64,000 nucleotides of DNA from Acanthaster planci (lineage: Eukaryota; Echinodermata; Asteroidea; Valvatida; Acanthasteridae). Both the position numbers and the translations under genes were made by a program. Under the pieces are notes generated by a model, which was not told the DNA's origin, did no database searches, and saw nothing but the letters and a program-made list of their open reading frames with translations. This document shows, in pieces, positions 1 to 10,213 of the stretch; position 1 is the first letter of the stretch, and each line of letters starts with the position of its first letter. The stretch is from positions 1,173,176 to 1,237,175 of the forward strand of contig NW_019091428.1 of the NCBI RefSeq assembly GCF_001949145.1, in the 5' to 3' direction.

Positions 1-142
1 ATGTCAGCTTTCAGCCGAACTTGTTTTCGCACATCACCGTAATTGCATTTGAAGGTCTGCGCTGAGATGCTGTAACGATAGGAGGCAAACACAACTGTCA
101 AGTACCCGGCGAACATGGATTTCATCCGCATTTCATAGAAAT
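1..142 (-). CDS. Possible internal exon of a gene running off the left edge
   Basis: On the minus strand an AG acceptor at 144-143 is followed by 46 codons open to the window edge. The translation has a hydrophobic stretch (MKSMFAGYLTVVFASY) followed by SAQTFKCNYGDVRKQ. Composition looks more coding-like than the surrounding DNA, and the reading frame has no stop. I do not recognise the family, and no partner exon is visible to the right. The upstream tract includes a run of G rather than a good polypyrimidine tract, which weakens the acceptor. It could be a chance open frame; a protein search of the 46 residues would decide. Confidence 0.25.
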
Positions 143-1916
143 CTGGGCCATTGGAAACCCCCCCCCCAAAAAAAGGTTGCATGACAAAGTCTAGGCATGA
201 TGGCCGAGATATTCAAGGGGCAATTCATAGAGAGAATTGAAAAGAGTCGTGTAAGTCTAAGTACTCCTGAACACGCCCATTTAAGTGATCACGCAAATGC
301 GCCACAGCTAGTGTGCATTTAATGAATAAAAAAGTCATGCGTAAAAAGTGTCATATGTGTTGACTACCATAGCGCGGTTATGGCTGAATTTCAAAGCGTT
401 TAATCTGTTTTGGGTTTTTTTTTTAACGATGTAAATGTTAGCACTAATGGCACCTTGTTTCTGTTTTTTTCTGGCTACATGTATATGAGAAATGCTTTCC
501 TCTGTACGACTTCGGCTGTTCGATGTGACGGTGGAGAACGCGACTCCTGGCTTGTGCAAGAAAGCCACAATATGAATCAACCCAGAAACGTTTTCTGTGA
601 TCAAGGACATTTCCAGAGTGAGAGACCAGCAACCTACAAAAGGCTGCAAATTATATGTGCTTAGCATGTACTGTTTGACGGCGATGGGCATGATGTCGAC
701 ACTTGACATCTATGGAGGCCAACACCGACACTTTTTACAGAGCCATTGGCTGAGGCAAATACTGTCGCTAGTGCTATGTCTAAAGCTGAGTTAAAATGAG
801 TCACAACATTCCGTGAATGTCGTGTCGAATCAATGTGATCCGTGTCTAGTCGAGACTCATTAGGTAAAGAAATCGGGTCAAGTGCTAGGCTCCAGTCAAT
901 TCGAGTCACATATATTTGAGCATGCACTATACAAAAAAAAAAAAACTAGAGACAGACAGTCAGTTTGGACATTGATAAAATTTACATCTGGGCTACCACA
1001 TTACATGTGGCCACATTACATTTGACTTTGGATGAAAAGAAGAAGTCGGTGGCAGCTGATCGCCATACAGCAGACGAAGGCACGATTTAAACCACGTGCA
1101 CGCGGACGCCTACACCCACAAACCTCTGTTTGTTGTTTACCTGCAATAATTGTTTAGCTTCTGGAATACCCAGTCTGAAAATACCTTGTCTGCAAGTTTA
1201 GGCTGGTACCTCGGAGAGAGGACAATAGACGGCTGCAAGTAAGTTAACCGTATTTTCGACATGACGTCAAGATTCCCAACTGGCGCCCTAAGTCATTACA
1301 AATAGTTTTCCCAAGAGAAGGTTGCTTGTATATTTGGGACTTGAGTCTTATTAGCTTTCACTCGGGTCAAGCCTTCTGAGGGCATATGCATTCGAGTGGA
1401 GTCATTTGGTAGCGATGACTCGCGTCGAGGTGAGTCGTATACTACCCGTCGGGACTCGGCTCGAGTAGAGTCACTGACTCGAGTCATTATAACTCTGGTC
1501 TGCAGACAATCACAGACTTAAAAAATTAGCTGACGCCATCCTGGTCACAGTTAATAGCCTGTCTGTCACATGGCTTACGCAATAGTGGAGTTCTAAACAG
1601 TGCCGTTCTAAGCGGTTCACTGAACACTTCTGATGTCTTCTGTGCCAATTTTTTATACCTTTTTTGTGCAGCATTTGTTTTGAAAGGGCAAGAGTTATTT
1701 AGATTATGCATAAGGATTTTCAATACATGGTTTTTTTTTTACTTGAAGAGACAATGGCCTCCTACGAACTCAGGCACTACTTACACAGTGCAGCGCGCGT
1801 ATTTAATTTCGGCATGCACTGTCGAGGTATACCGTTCTTTAGACGGCAAACCTTCTTGAAAAGTCCCAACCAGCCCTTTTCAATATTGTATAAATAACTT
1901 TAGATCACCCTTCCAG
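143..1916. other. Non-coding stretch with GACTCG-type repeats
   Basis: No convincing exon is seen. The stretch holds a 10-base C run at 158-167, and two patches rich in GACTCGAGTC-like words at about 790-910 and 1340-1500. The longer open frames here have no recognisable domain and look like chance. Confidence 0.5.
1340..1500. repeat. Cluster of degenerate GACTCGAGTC palindromic words
   Basis: Roughly ten variants of GACTCG/CGAGTC occur in both orientations within about 160 bases, ending in GACTCGAGTC itself at about 1474-1483. A related patch sits at about 795-910 (GAGTCAC, TCGAGACTC, TCGAGTCAC). This looks like a decayed palindromic minisatellite or the body of a small foldback element. 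No terminal inverted repeat or target duplication could be identified by eye. Confidence 0.5.
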
Positions 1917-1983
1917 ATATGAGGAAGACGAGGAAGATTTTGGTTGCCTTGACAATGGAGATCCGTCGTCAAGTCCACGCTGA
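1917..1983 (+). CDS. Possible 3'-terminal coding exon, acidic C-terminus
   Basis: A CAG acceptor at 1914-1916 (alternative TAG at 1901-1903) is followed by a short frame that reads YEEDEEDFGCLDNGDPSSSP and then R before a TGA at 1981-1983. The strongly acidic, low-complexity tail is more protein-like than chance frames nearby. A canonical AATAAA at 2355-2360 lies about 370 bases downstream, as expected for a terminal exon and its 3' UTR. No upstream exon was found on this strand inside the window, so the gene would have to begin further left. A long open frame on the opposite strand (1880-2140) overlaps it, so the call is weak. Confidence 0.25.
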
Positions 1984-2354
1984 ATGATATACGCGGGTGA
2001 ACCTCGGGTCCACTCGCGGAGAGGCCGGTCAACATGTTTTTGCTTTGACTGTGCCGAGCTGGTTTGGTCATGCCACCCTGGCAGATCGTGAGGTCGTGGG
2101 GACATTTTAAGGTGCAGCACAGATGGCTGAACTGCCACACTTTGCACGAGAAACACTCCTCAGAACATCAGCACTGTTTTACCTGTGGTGTTTGGATTAT
2201 TTCACGATATGTTTTTTAAATGATGCCTTACTTTGTGATGTTTAATCTTCCGTGTTTAGATTTGATTTCCTAACCTCCTATTTTTGTGTTTTTTGTATGT
2301 ACGTTTTGCTTTGGCAGATTGAAGTATTTAACTATTTGACAAAAACGATGACAA

Positions 2355-2360
2355 AATAAA
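2355..2360 (+). terminator. AATAAA polyadenylation signal candidate
   Basis: Canonical hexamer about 370 bases after the stop of the possible terminal exon ending at 1983. It is only meaningful if that exon is real. Confidence 0.25.
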
Positions 2361-5244
2361 AATTTGGCTAAGACTTGCTTGGTGTTGGGGATCCTATAGC
2401 ACAACGTATCCCTTTAAAGGGGAGGTTTGTTATAAATGGCAGCGTGATGTTTTCTAATTACCCTCGAGAATGATAGATTGCCGGCTTGACAAGACTCCGC
2501 TCGATCATTCTCTGATTCGTGCTCTTGTACCGGCAGCGGACTTTTCCCCCTCGTAAAGAAGTAAGCACGGCCCACGGCCTCGATGAAGTCAACGGAACGG
2601 GTCCAGGAGAGGCTATTACGGTGTAAAAGTCACCGGAACCAATGCGGAGTCGTCCCCCGCTTTCAGAAGAATGTTTGATCGGGCTCGTGACACGGGCACA
2701 GTACGGAAGCAGCAGTTAGTGGCGCACTATTGGGGCTTGGCCAGGAACCCCCCCCCCCCACTTCAAGATGGTAACACCTCCCCCCTGGTTGTGCCAAAGA
2801 GGACCCAGTGGAATGCACGACCTTATCAGAGCTACAGTGGTTTAGGTATCTTCATTGTTCAGAAGATAAAAAAAAATACACCGTTCGCAACAACTACGGG
2901 ACGAAACAGCAGTCTTTTGACTGCAAAAAATGAAGAGCATGAAGACTGAAAAACAAAAACACGCATTTAACATTCCTCGGAATCCTGGTCACTTTCAATG
3001 CCCCACGGACTCCAAACTCATCTCCGAACAAGTGCTTCTCTCTATAAGATTCGGACTTTTCATTTACCTATTTGAAACTGTTCTGTAAACTGTCAGCACA
3101 GTTCCTGTTTTCCAAATAATTCAGGTCATGCGCCCCGAGAAATTTACCTTGTCAAAACCGCCACTTTTAATTAAACAGTTCGGGGATGTACTGCTAACGA
3201 TGTGAGTCGAAGGATTCATGAACGAAGAATTATGTGCACGCTTTCTTGAAACAGTTCCTTCACAGTGTACTATGCTGCATATTTGTCCGAGGCAGACAGC
3301 TGAGTACATTTCCATGGCTCCCAAATGAAAAATTTCTCGTTAAATGTTAAACTAGCTGGTGCCACTACTGGTTCCCGAAGTCTTGGTGATCACGTACCAC
3401 CTTCCCAGTAGGCCTAATGAAAGGTTTAAGTTTGTTTTGTCGGTAATGATTAAGCCTCACTGCGTTTGTCCAAAAGCTGTTGCTGAAATAAATCATGAAG
3501 GTTGACGAAATAGAGGACAGCGAGCAATCCGTTTTTAATAGAATTCCATTTTTTATATTTTGAGTGATTGCATCTAAACGCAGCCGTTCAATACGTTGAA
3601 GTGTGACATGAAATAATAGCTGCAACACGCATGACTTACTGCACAGAACAACGAATGAAAGAGACAGGTGCAGCGTTTCGTAATGCAAGAAGCAGGGACC
3701 CGAATTTACAGGGTCCACTTTTTATGGGACAATCATAAATACCTCAGACAGTTTTCGTATTCGACAACGTGAAACTTGATTTGACAATGCCCACTCAGAC
3801 GTCATAATGCCCGCTGTGTATAGACGAGGCAGTTAAATCGATTCTGATTGGTCAAGAGTCTGTGTGCACGCTGCTCGCCACGCGCGCGTCCAGTCCACAT
3901 AAGGAGATTCTATTGGACAACTTGCACAAAGAATATAGCATATAATTGACGGGAGTGTTCTGGAAAATGAAGGTTAAATTCTATGACAAATGTGTGGGAA
4001 ATCCATCAAACATTGAATTCTTTTCACTCTCTAAAAAAAAGGTATTTATGAACGAGAATAGATATTTTGCTAACGTTTAAGACCAGCCAAGCACATATTT
4101 ATTCCCTTAACAGAACTCCAACAAAACGAATACATTCGAGTTTAGTTGTTACAAAACCGTCACCCGAATTTCTCAGGAACCTCTCGGCTAGCCTTATCCG
4201 GTGACTCAAGACGTGCTTGCGACGAGCATTGTTGTCTGCTGCTACAGCTAAGAACCGTGGCACACTGTCGACAAAACAAAACTGACGTTGTAGCCGCAAA
4301 GATTTGCAGACTGCCTGACAGCGAAGATGGTGGGCCGCAAAAAATAGTGGGAGATGCAAAACACAATGATAAGATGATCCTCAGCAGTTTGAGTGTCGTC
4401 ATGGTATTCAATTCTACCCAATTCAACCAACCCAAACCAACTAACCCAACCTCAGCTCCGACCCCGACCAATATATAAAGCAAGCCAAAATAAGACAGGC
4501 GAAACCCGACGGTAACCAAGAGCACCTCTGAAATCTTGTGGAAGATAAGACGACTCAGACCAAAACTGATTAAACTTGAAAACGCAACCTCTCGCCTGTT
4601 TGTCAGATCGTTTGGTGTTTGCCTGCACGAACTCTATTAATCACAGGGGCAGGCTCCTTCTGTTCGGTAAATACGTTGTTTCAAATTACAAAAATGCTGA
4701 GGAAAACTCGTGACAGTCGGGATGAAATTACAACTAGGCAGAAGAAAAAAGTGGACGAAGAAGAGGTAACGACGGAAATGAACATCTTTCAAAGTCCTAG
4801 CTGGCCTTCCTTCTGTCCTCAGGATGAATTTTGTGACAATAGATAATTTGGCGCCAATTTTATTTACTGGCAATTGCTCTAGATTCCACAAGTTCTCTAA
4901 CCAGTCTAGGTTCCACGTTCAGAAGTAGAGTCAATGTACCGTTCCCAAACCACTTGATATTGGACTAAGTTTCCTTGTCATGGTTTGAAACATATTTTTT
5001 AGCTCCATAGAATTGCAGAGAAAAATTGCGAAATGCTGTTTCCCGGCAACGGTGCATGGAAACCTGCGATTAATTGTTATTGGGCTATTAGTGATTGACG
5101 TCACTGAACTTTGCCCACACAGTCGGAAATCTCTCTCCACAACGGCAAAATCTAAATCGCAAGCGATTCAGATACACGCGTACTGCGCTTCACCTAGTAG
5201 GCTAATGCAATTCGTTGTTAGCCTGTAGTACTTTTATTAGTTCG

Positions 5245-5254
5245 TTTGTTTTTG

Positions 5255-5285
<31 letters not shown>
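5245..5285. repeat. (TTTTG)n microsatellite
   Basis: Uninterrupted TTTTG units run through this stretch and grade into T- and G-rich low-complexity DNA to about 5325. Confidence 0.85.
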
Positions 5286-5439
5286 GGGGGTTTTTTTTGT
5301 TTGGTTTGATTTGGTTTAATCACTGTGCTAATTGGTCAAAGAAATATAATCAGGATTATTGTGTTTTTATAGATTAGTTTGGCTTTGATTTTGATTTTGG
5401 TGTATGGAGAGTGGTGTCGTTTGGACCGTGTAAATTTAA

Positions 5440-5620
5440 ATAATAAAAATAATAATGAGCTATATAGCGCACTTATCCGGAAAACCGATCGAGGCACAAT
5501 TCCATTATTATTACATCTGCTCACTTGGCCCATGAAACATTCCAAATACCATCTCAGCTCCCTGAGGAGTATACAGGTCGATGCTGCCATTTCGGCGCAA
5601 CGCATCTAAATCAACCACAA
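5440..5620 (+). repeat. SINE-like dispersed repeat (AATAAT...TATATAGCGC family)
   Basis: A run of AAT trinucleotides leads into AGCTATATAGCGCACTTATC, followed by about 130 bases of moderately GC-rich sequence. I recognise the AAT tract plus TATATAGCGC plus GCGCTTTACA architecture as a repeat type common in marine invertebrate genomes. A matching fragment, GGCGCTTTACAAGG followed by TTATTATTATT, lies at 17846-17888 in the opposite orientation. Neither copy shows clear target duplications by eye. Confidence 0.5.
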
Positions 5621-5679
5621 TATTATTATAAAACTCTGAATCCAATACAAGAGTTTATCGAAGCGAATTGCGCCTTCAT

Positions 5680-5730
5680 GCAGTGACGCACCCAGGATTT
5701 GTCTTTGGGAGGAGGCTCGGGCCGGCTGGA
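5680..5730 (+). repeat. Mobile-element terminus-like sequence (AGTGACGCACCCAGGATTT)
   Basis: The string AGTGACGCACCCAGGATTT followed by a G-rich tract resembles the AGTGGCGTAgCCAGGATTT...GGGG motif that marks one end of a widespread non-autonomous transposon family in invertebrates. Only this end is recognisable. The downstream CCCCCC tract near 5897 could be the decayed partner. Based on recollection of the family motif, not a search. Confidence 0.35.
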
Positions 5731-5947
5731 ATCTACCCCTCCGCCCAAATTAAAAGAAAAACAGTTCATGGTGCCCGAGCCCTCTTCCATTGTGCCACGG
5801 GGGACTTTAATGGAGGGTGTATCAAAGCTAGTAGTTTAAAGGTACTTTCGTTTATCAGAAAGTAAACAAATTAGAGAAATTGAAAATCTTAAGGACCCCC
5901 CCAACTCTCTTGTAGTATCTCCAGTTGTTTCAGAACAAGGAGTTGGT

Positions 5948-6040
5948 AAAAAGGTTTGCGGTAGCACCATGCAAGGATATCTCTTTTGGAGTACTCTGAA
6001 AAGAATACCCTTCGGTTCTTTTCAGGGCCACACTACTGGA
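5948..6040 (-). repeat. Dispersed repeat with two histone-type 3' stem-loops (copy 1)
   Basis: This shares AAAGGTTTGCGG, ACCATG and ATATCTCTTTTG with the repeat at 45587-45711, in the same order and spacing. On the minus strand, 6008-5991 folds into a 7-bp stem with a UUUC loop and an AAAAGAGAT tract just downstream. On the plus strand, 6014-6029 reads GGTTCTTTTCAGGGCC, a 6-bp stem (two U-G pairs) with a UUUC loop followed by ACAC. Both match the shape of the replication-dependent histone mRNA 3' stem-loop, yet no histone gene is present in the window. The two hairpins face each other and could also pair as one cruciform. Confidence 0.6.
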
Positions 6041-9000
6041 AAGCTAAGTTTATAAGGAACACATGCGTTTTTTCATCACAAGGAGTGATTATGAGTTCTC
6101 GTAAAATACACTTTTGTACAAATGCCGTAATAAAAATTATTCAAACTAATCCTCAAATCATTTAGACAAAGGAGCTATTTTATTCCCAAAATAACTCCCG
6201 AAGAAAATTTAAGCGTTCATTAAGGGCAATGACTGCACTTGCACATTGCACATGGCGTAATACATGACACTGCGCACGCATTAAATTTCATGTTGTTATG
6301 TGATCGTACCAAGCACCAACGATGGCATGAATATTCAATTTCCTATACCTCAGTACACAACGTTTAAGGATTCAGATTACCAGTGAAAATTTGCGGCTGC
6401 GATCATAGGGTACAAAGGGGTTTCGTGGTTGTGAAACAGATGGTGCGTACCAAGCGTTCGCTGCGCCCTGGCTATGGACAAACCGGGCATGCCAGAAAGT
6501 GGTAATTGGCCCAGACGTTATAGCCCGAGCAGTTCAAACTCCTTCTGTGAACTTCGTCTATGGTATACCTAACTTGCTTCCTTCACCATGAAAAGCTTCA
6601 AAGCTTGTTAGAAAGAGACATTTCTGTCTGGGCACTACTGTCCAAGATTTACATTTTGTTGATGTGCGCTTGTCGTTCCTCTTTCATATCCTTTCGTGTA
6701 CGGGTGAGGGTAGACCACAGCTCTGGTGTAGATTACTCCAGGACCAGACGAGGGCCGGCTCGGGCTATCTGTGCACCGGTGTGCACGGGTGACACTTGTG
6801 CGCGTACCCCATGTGAAGAAGCTTTCGGTGTGGGATAGAACAAGACGCAGCTTTTTTGCACGAGCTTCATGACCGCGACATGCCACCCAAGACTGATTGA
6901 TAGGGACTTTACACGGGATGCATGGCTTCCCAGCGATTCATTCATACTTTAAGAAATGCAAACCCTTGCACATTTATTAATAATTAGCAAGATATGAATT
7001 GCAGCGTCGTTCACATCGATCATTCTTAACAACAGTGCACTCCTCAAACATGTCATCCCAGTGTTTGGGTGAAGACTGTATGTATGGGGATCTTCTCGGC
7101 AAGAAACGACGCGTTTCTCGTTAACGACGTCGCAAAAGCCACCTCATTCAAAACACAAGCTGATTTATGACATCGCTAGACATCGAAAAAAATGCAATTG
7201 TTTCCCACTTCAAAAGCAAGGAAACATTCTGAATATCTTAAGTCAATATTCTGAAACTTAATATGGACTCGGCAAAGTGGCACACCAGACAGAGGTTGTA
7301 GGGAAAAGTATTTGTGCAATATTTTCTAGTACATGTAGAGGCTCTGTGAAACCTCCAGCCAAAAAAAAAAGAAAAAGAAAACAGCAGAGAAAATAAGAGC
7401 TAAGATTACAATCTATTGCTTTTTACGGCTCTCTGTGTTACCACCGAAGTCACAATCTTCCTGCTGTAGACAGCGACAACAGCACAATGTCTCGGTCTCG
7501 TAGCGTTGAACAGTGTAAACAGATGTGCATGCACATGTACTTGGTTGGTTAAGAGAAAAAAGGTGGATTAGAAATTCAAATCACTATGATATCTTGGCAC
7601 TCGACTTTGTCTTTCTTGTATACAAGAGTTATTATGAAAATGCAATGATGATTTCGTCGGATAGTTAGTGAATATCGATCTAAACTGAAAATAAGCGCGG
7701 GCTGGAGCACATATCGAGACGTATTGATTTTTGCGAGCCTCATGTTTGGAAAACCTGTAATTTTAATTTCGAAAAGGCAGGGTTGGTCAAAGACAGGTTT
7801 GGTAGGGTTGTTTTGTAGGGAAAGTGTACTGTACAGCAGTGAATCATCAACCTGCGAATACTGGAACCAAATCTCAGAAGCGTCGTTAGGTAAACGGCGT
7901 CTGATCGATGATCGGGATGCGAGTGATTCTGTCCTTTCGTGGCATGTCTCCATTTTTAATTTTACGAGACCATAAAACACTTAGCTGCTCGTCTTCCACA
8001 CTTCATTCCAAGCAATACAGCCAACAAACTTGAATAAACAGCCTCATTAAAAGTCACTGGGAAAAACGAAGAAGTAACGGACTAAAATTTCCAGTGACAC
8101 AATTAAGACTTAAATGAAAAGTAACAATGACTTGACAGAAATCACCAACTGACAGCAACTGTGACCAGAAACGACAGAAACAACGGAATTGACGACAGCG
8201 ACTGTATTTATCTACACCCATGAGCCCCGGGCGGTGCCAAGAGAGGGAGCAATTTCCCTAGCAACGGAGGCGCCGTTGTTTAGAACGATCATTATGAAAA
8301 GCGCTCCTCACGGTAGGTTGCATCGATACCAACGTAATGAACGCTCCCACCGATCTCTTTTCAACGGACGAGGGGGTGGCTCTGCTCAAAGCAGATGCGA
8401 CACTAAAACCAACGTCGGCAAAACACCCAGAAGTTGAGAGATTTGAAACAATCACATTTCTTTTAATCTTGTTACAAACTTGCTATATATAGATTATGAT
8501 ACACTGATCAAAAACGAATTGGAAAACAGAGAATATATTGCTGCGTGTGTTCGATCTAAAAAAAGGCAGTTTTAAAAACCCCAATAGCGTTGGATGTTCT
8601 GTGAAAAATCTCCCCAGAAAAGGTAAAATTGATTGTTCAGGTTCAATGCTAAGGATACCTGTGACAGGTAAGAATACTTTGATGGCGATTGCACAAGGAT
8701 GAAACTGTGCGGGCATCATTTTGGAAGGTGATATTAGTATTAAAAAATTAAATCCCGTCAGATATGCATTCTCAGAAACGTTACCATGCGTACATTGCGA
8801 ACTTTAAGCACAGAGCGAGTTCGTACGACGACCAGTGGTCGATTAAATTTCCCTGGTAACCTGTAGGCAAAGCACGGCTTGGGCACCTGGTGAGACCAGT
8901 GGAACGTCTTGACACAAACTTGCTCCCAACGGGCATTCGGCATTGCCTGGCAACCTGGCAAGGCTAGGACCTATGCAGTATTTTTCTTTAACCATTACGC

Positions 9001-9834
9001 TTCAACTTGAAGTTGTTTCCAAAAGGACTAATGTGACCATGGCATTGGGTGATCACTGATTGTTTAGCATAAAATGCCCAAAGCCGCAACCATGGTCACA
9101 GAAATGGACATTTTCTGTGCTACCATTCATATCAAAATGGACGGATAAAATCTCACAAGATATCAAATGCATCCAATAAATATTTTTGAACAGTCAAAAA
9201 TCCCTTCATCGCAATCTTTTCAAGTATTTCATTTTAAAACGCTGTTCTTCAAAGTACTGACACGGTTAAGAATTATTTGGCGAAAGAGGAGTAAAGACGA
9301 TGCTGGGTGCCGTATATCAACATAGAGTGAGTTGTTGAAAAAAACATGTCGGAATGGGAAAGGATCAGAGAGATGTTGACGGCAGTTTTGGGGAGGAAAT
9401 GACCAGATGAATTTTCCTCCTCTTGACGTCACTCAACAGAGATTTCTTCGCTTCCAGAATTTTCTGATGTCTGGAAAAATAAAAGTTAAGAAACGACTTT
9501 GGAGTTAAACTGGGGTCCGCAAAGAATAAATCTGGTGATTGGGTCTTATTAGCATGAAGTGAAGTGTTTCAAGACATTGCTGTCTTCAGCTGGTCGTAAA
9601 TTATTTTTGCAGGATCAATTTATCCTGCACAATTTTCCTCGACGCACTCACGTTTATACCATTAATTTTTGTCGTTTGACGCTATGGTAAAATTAAAAAC
9701 AAATTGGAACGGAATAATGTAACTATTTTCCTACGGAAAACCACGGCTATAAAATTAACTTCTTCACACAGGTCTACATATTCTATTAATGAGCGACGTA
9801 GGTGAATGCAGGAACACAATCATTGTTTTGGGCC

Positions 9835-9840
9835 TTTAAT
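9835..9840 (-). terminator. ATTAAA polyadenylation signal candidate for the GPCR
   Basis: ATTAAA on the minus strand, about 230 bases beyond the TGA at 10073. It is the only common signal hexamer seen close downstream of the alternative stops. Confidence 0.3.
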
Positions 9841-10213
9841 TTGTAAAATAAAATCTCGTTTCAATATATTGAACGAAACGGTAGTCACGGCACCATGGCA
9901 ACTTGGCAGCACGCTGACTCAAGTGTCTAGTCACGTTAAAGCAGCGGGTTAAACGCTGCAACGGATCTTGAGGGCGCTCTCGCTGTCTACAGAACGCTCT
10001 GTGGAACGCGCACCACCAGGCCGCGCATTGCATGTATGCCACGTCTAGCCAACCCTCTTTTAGCTGCACTCATCACTCTACGTACCTTGATTTCAATTCC
10101 TCCATCCTTTGCAAAAAGAACTTGACAGACCGAATGCTCTGCGTCCTCTCGCCCATGATAGAGTCCAGAGCTCTGCGACAGTTGCTCAGCAGCGCCCTTC
10201 GCGCCGAGAGAAC
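9836..10213 (-). CDS. Alternative 3' exons of the class C GPCR
   Basis: Exon 5 contains a perfect donor (GAG|GTAAGT) at 10621/10620, about 100 bases before its in-frame stop at 10519. An acceptor at 10215-10214 opens a phase-0 exon reading VLSARRALLSNCRRALDSIM, a basic amphipathic helix, and ending at a TGA at 10073. A donor inside it (AAG|GTACGT at 10086/10085) can join an acceptor at 10000-9999. That join adds 54 codons, beginning AFCRQRERPQ, to a stop at 9836, and it also keeps frame. The signal ATTAAA at 9840-9835 would serve the 10073 stop. These cytoplasmic tails are inferred from splice sites only; RNA data would choose between stops at 10519, 10073 and 9836. Confidence 0.45.

Larger units (their letters stand above)
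2361..9834. other. Gene-poor interval with scattered repeats
   Basis: No gene could be recognised on either strand. Open frames of 60-134 codons (for example minus 7576-7980) have no domain, splice context or codon pattern that sets them apart from chance. Identifiable contents are a 12-base C run at 2748-2759, a TTTTG microsatellite near 5245-5285, a SINE-like copy at 5440-5620, a repeat start at 5680-5720 and a histone-hairpin repeat at 5948-6040. A CpG-richer patch at 8190-8430 contains a CCTAGCAACGG word resembling an RFX half-site. Confidence 0.5.

Noticed and set aside
7576-7980. 134-codon minus-strand open frame
   Set aside because: No recognisable domain, no splice context and AT-driven composition; compatible with chance in this AT-rich interval.
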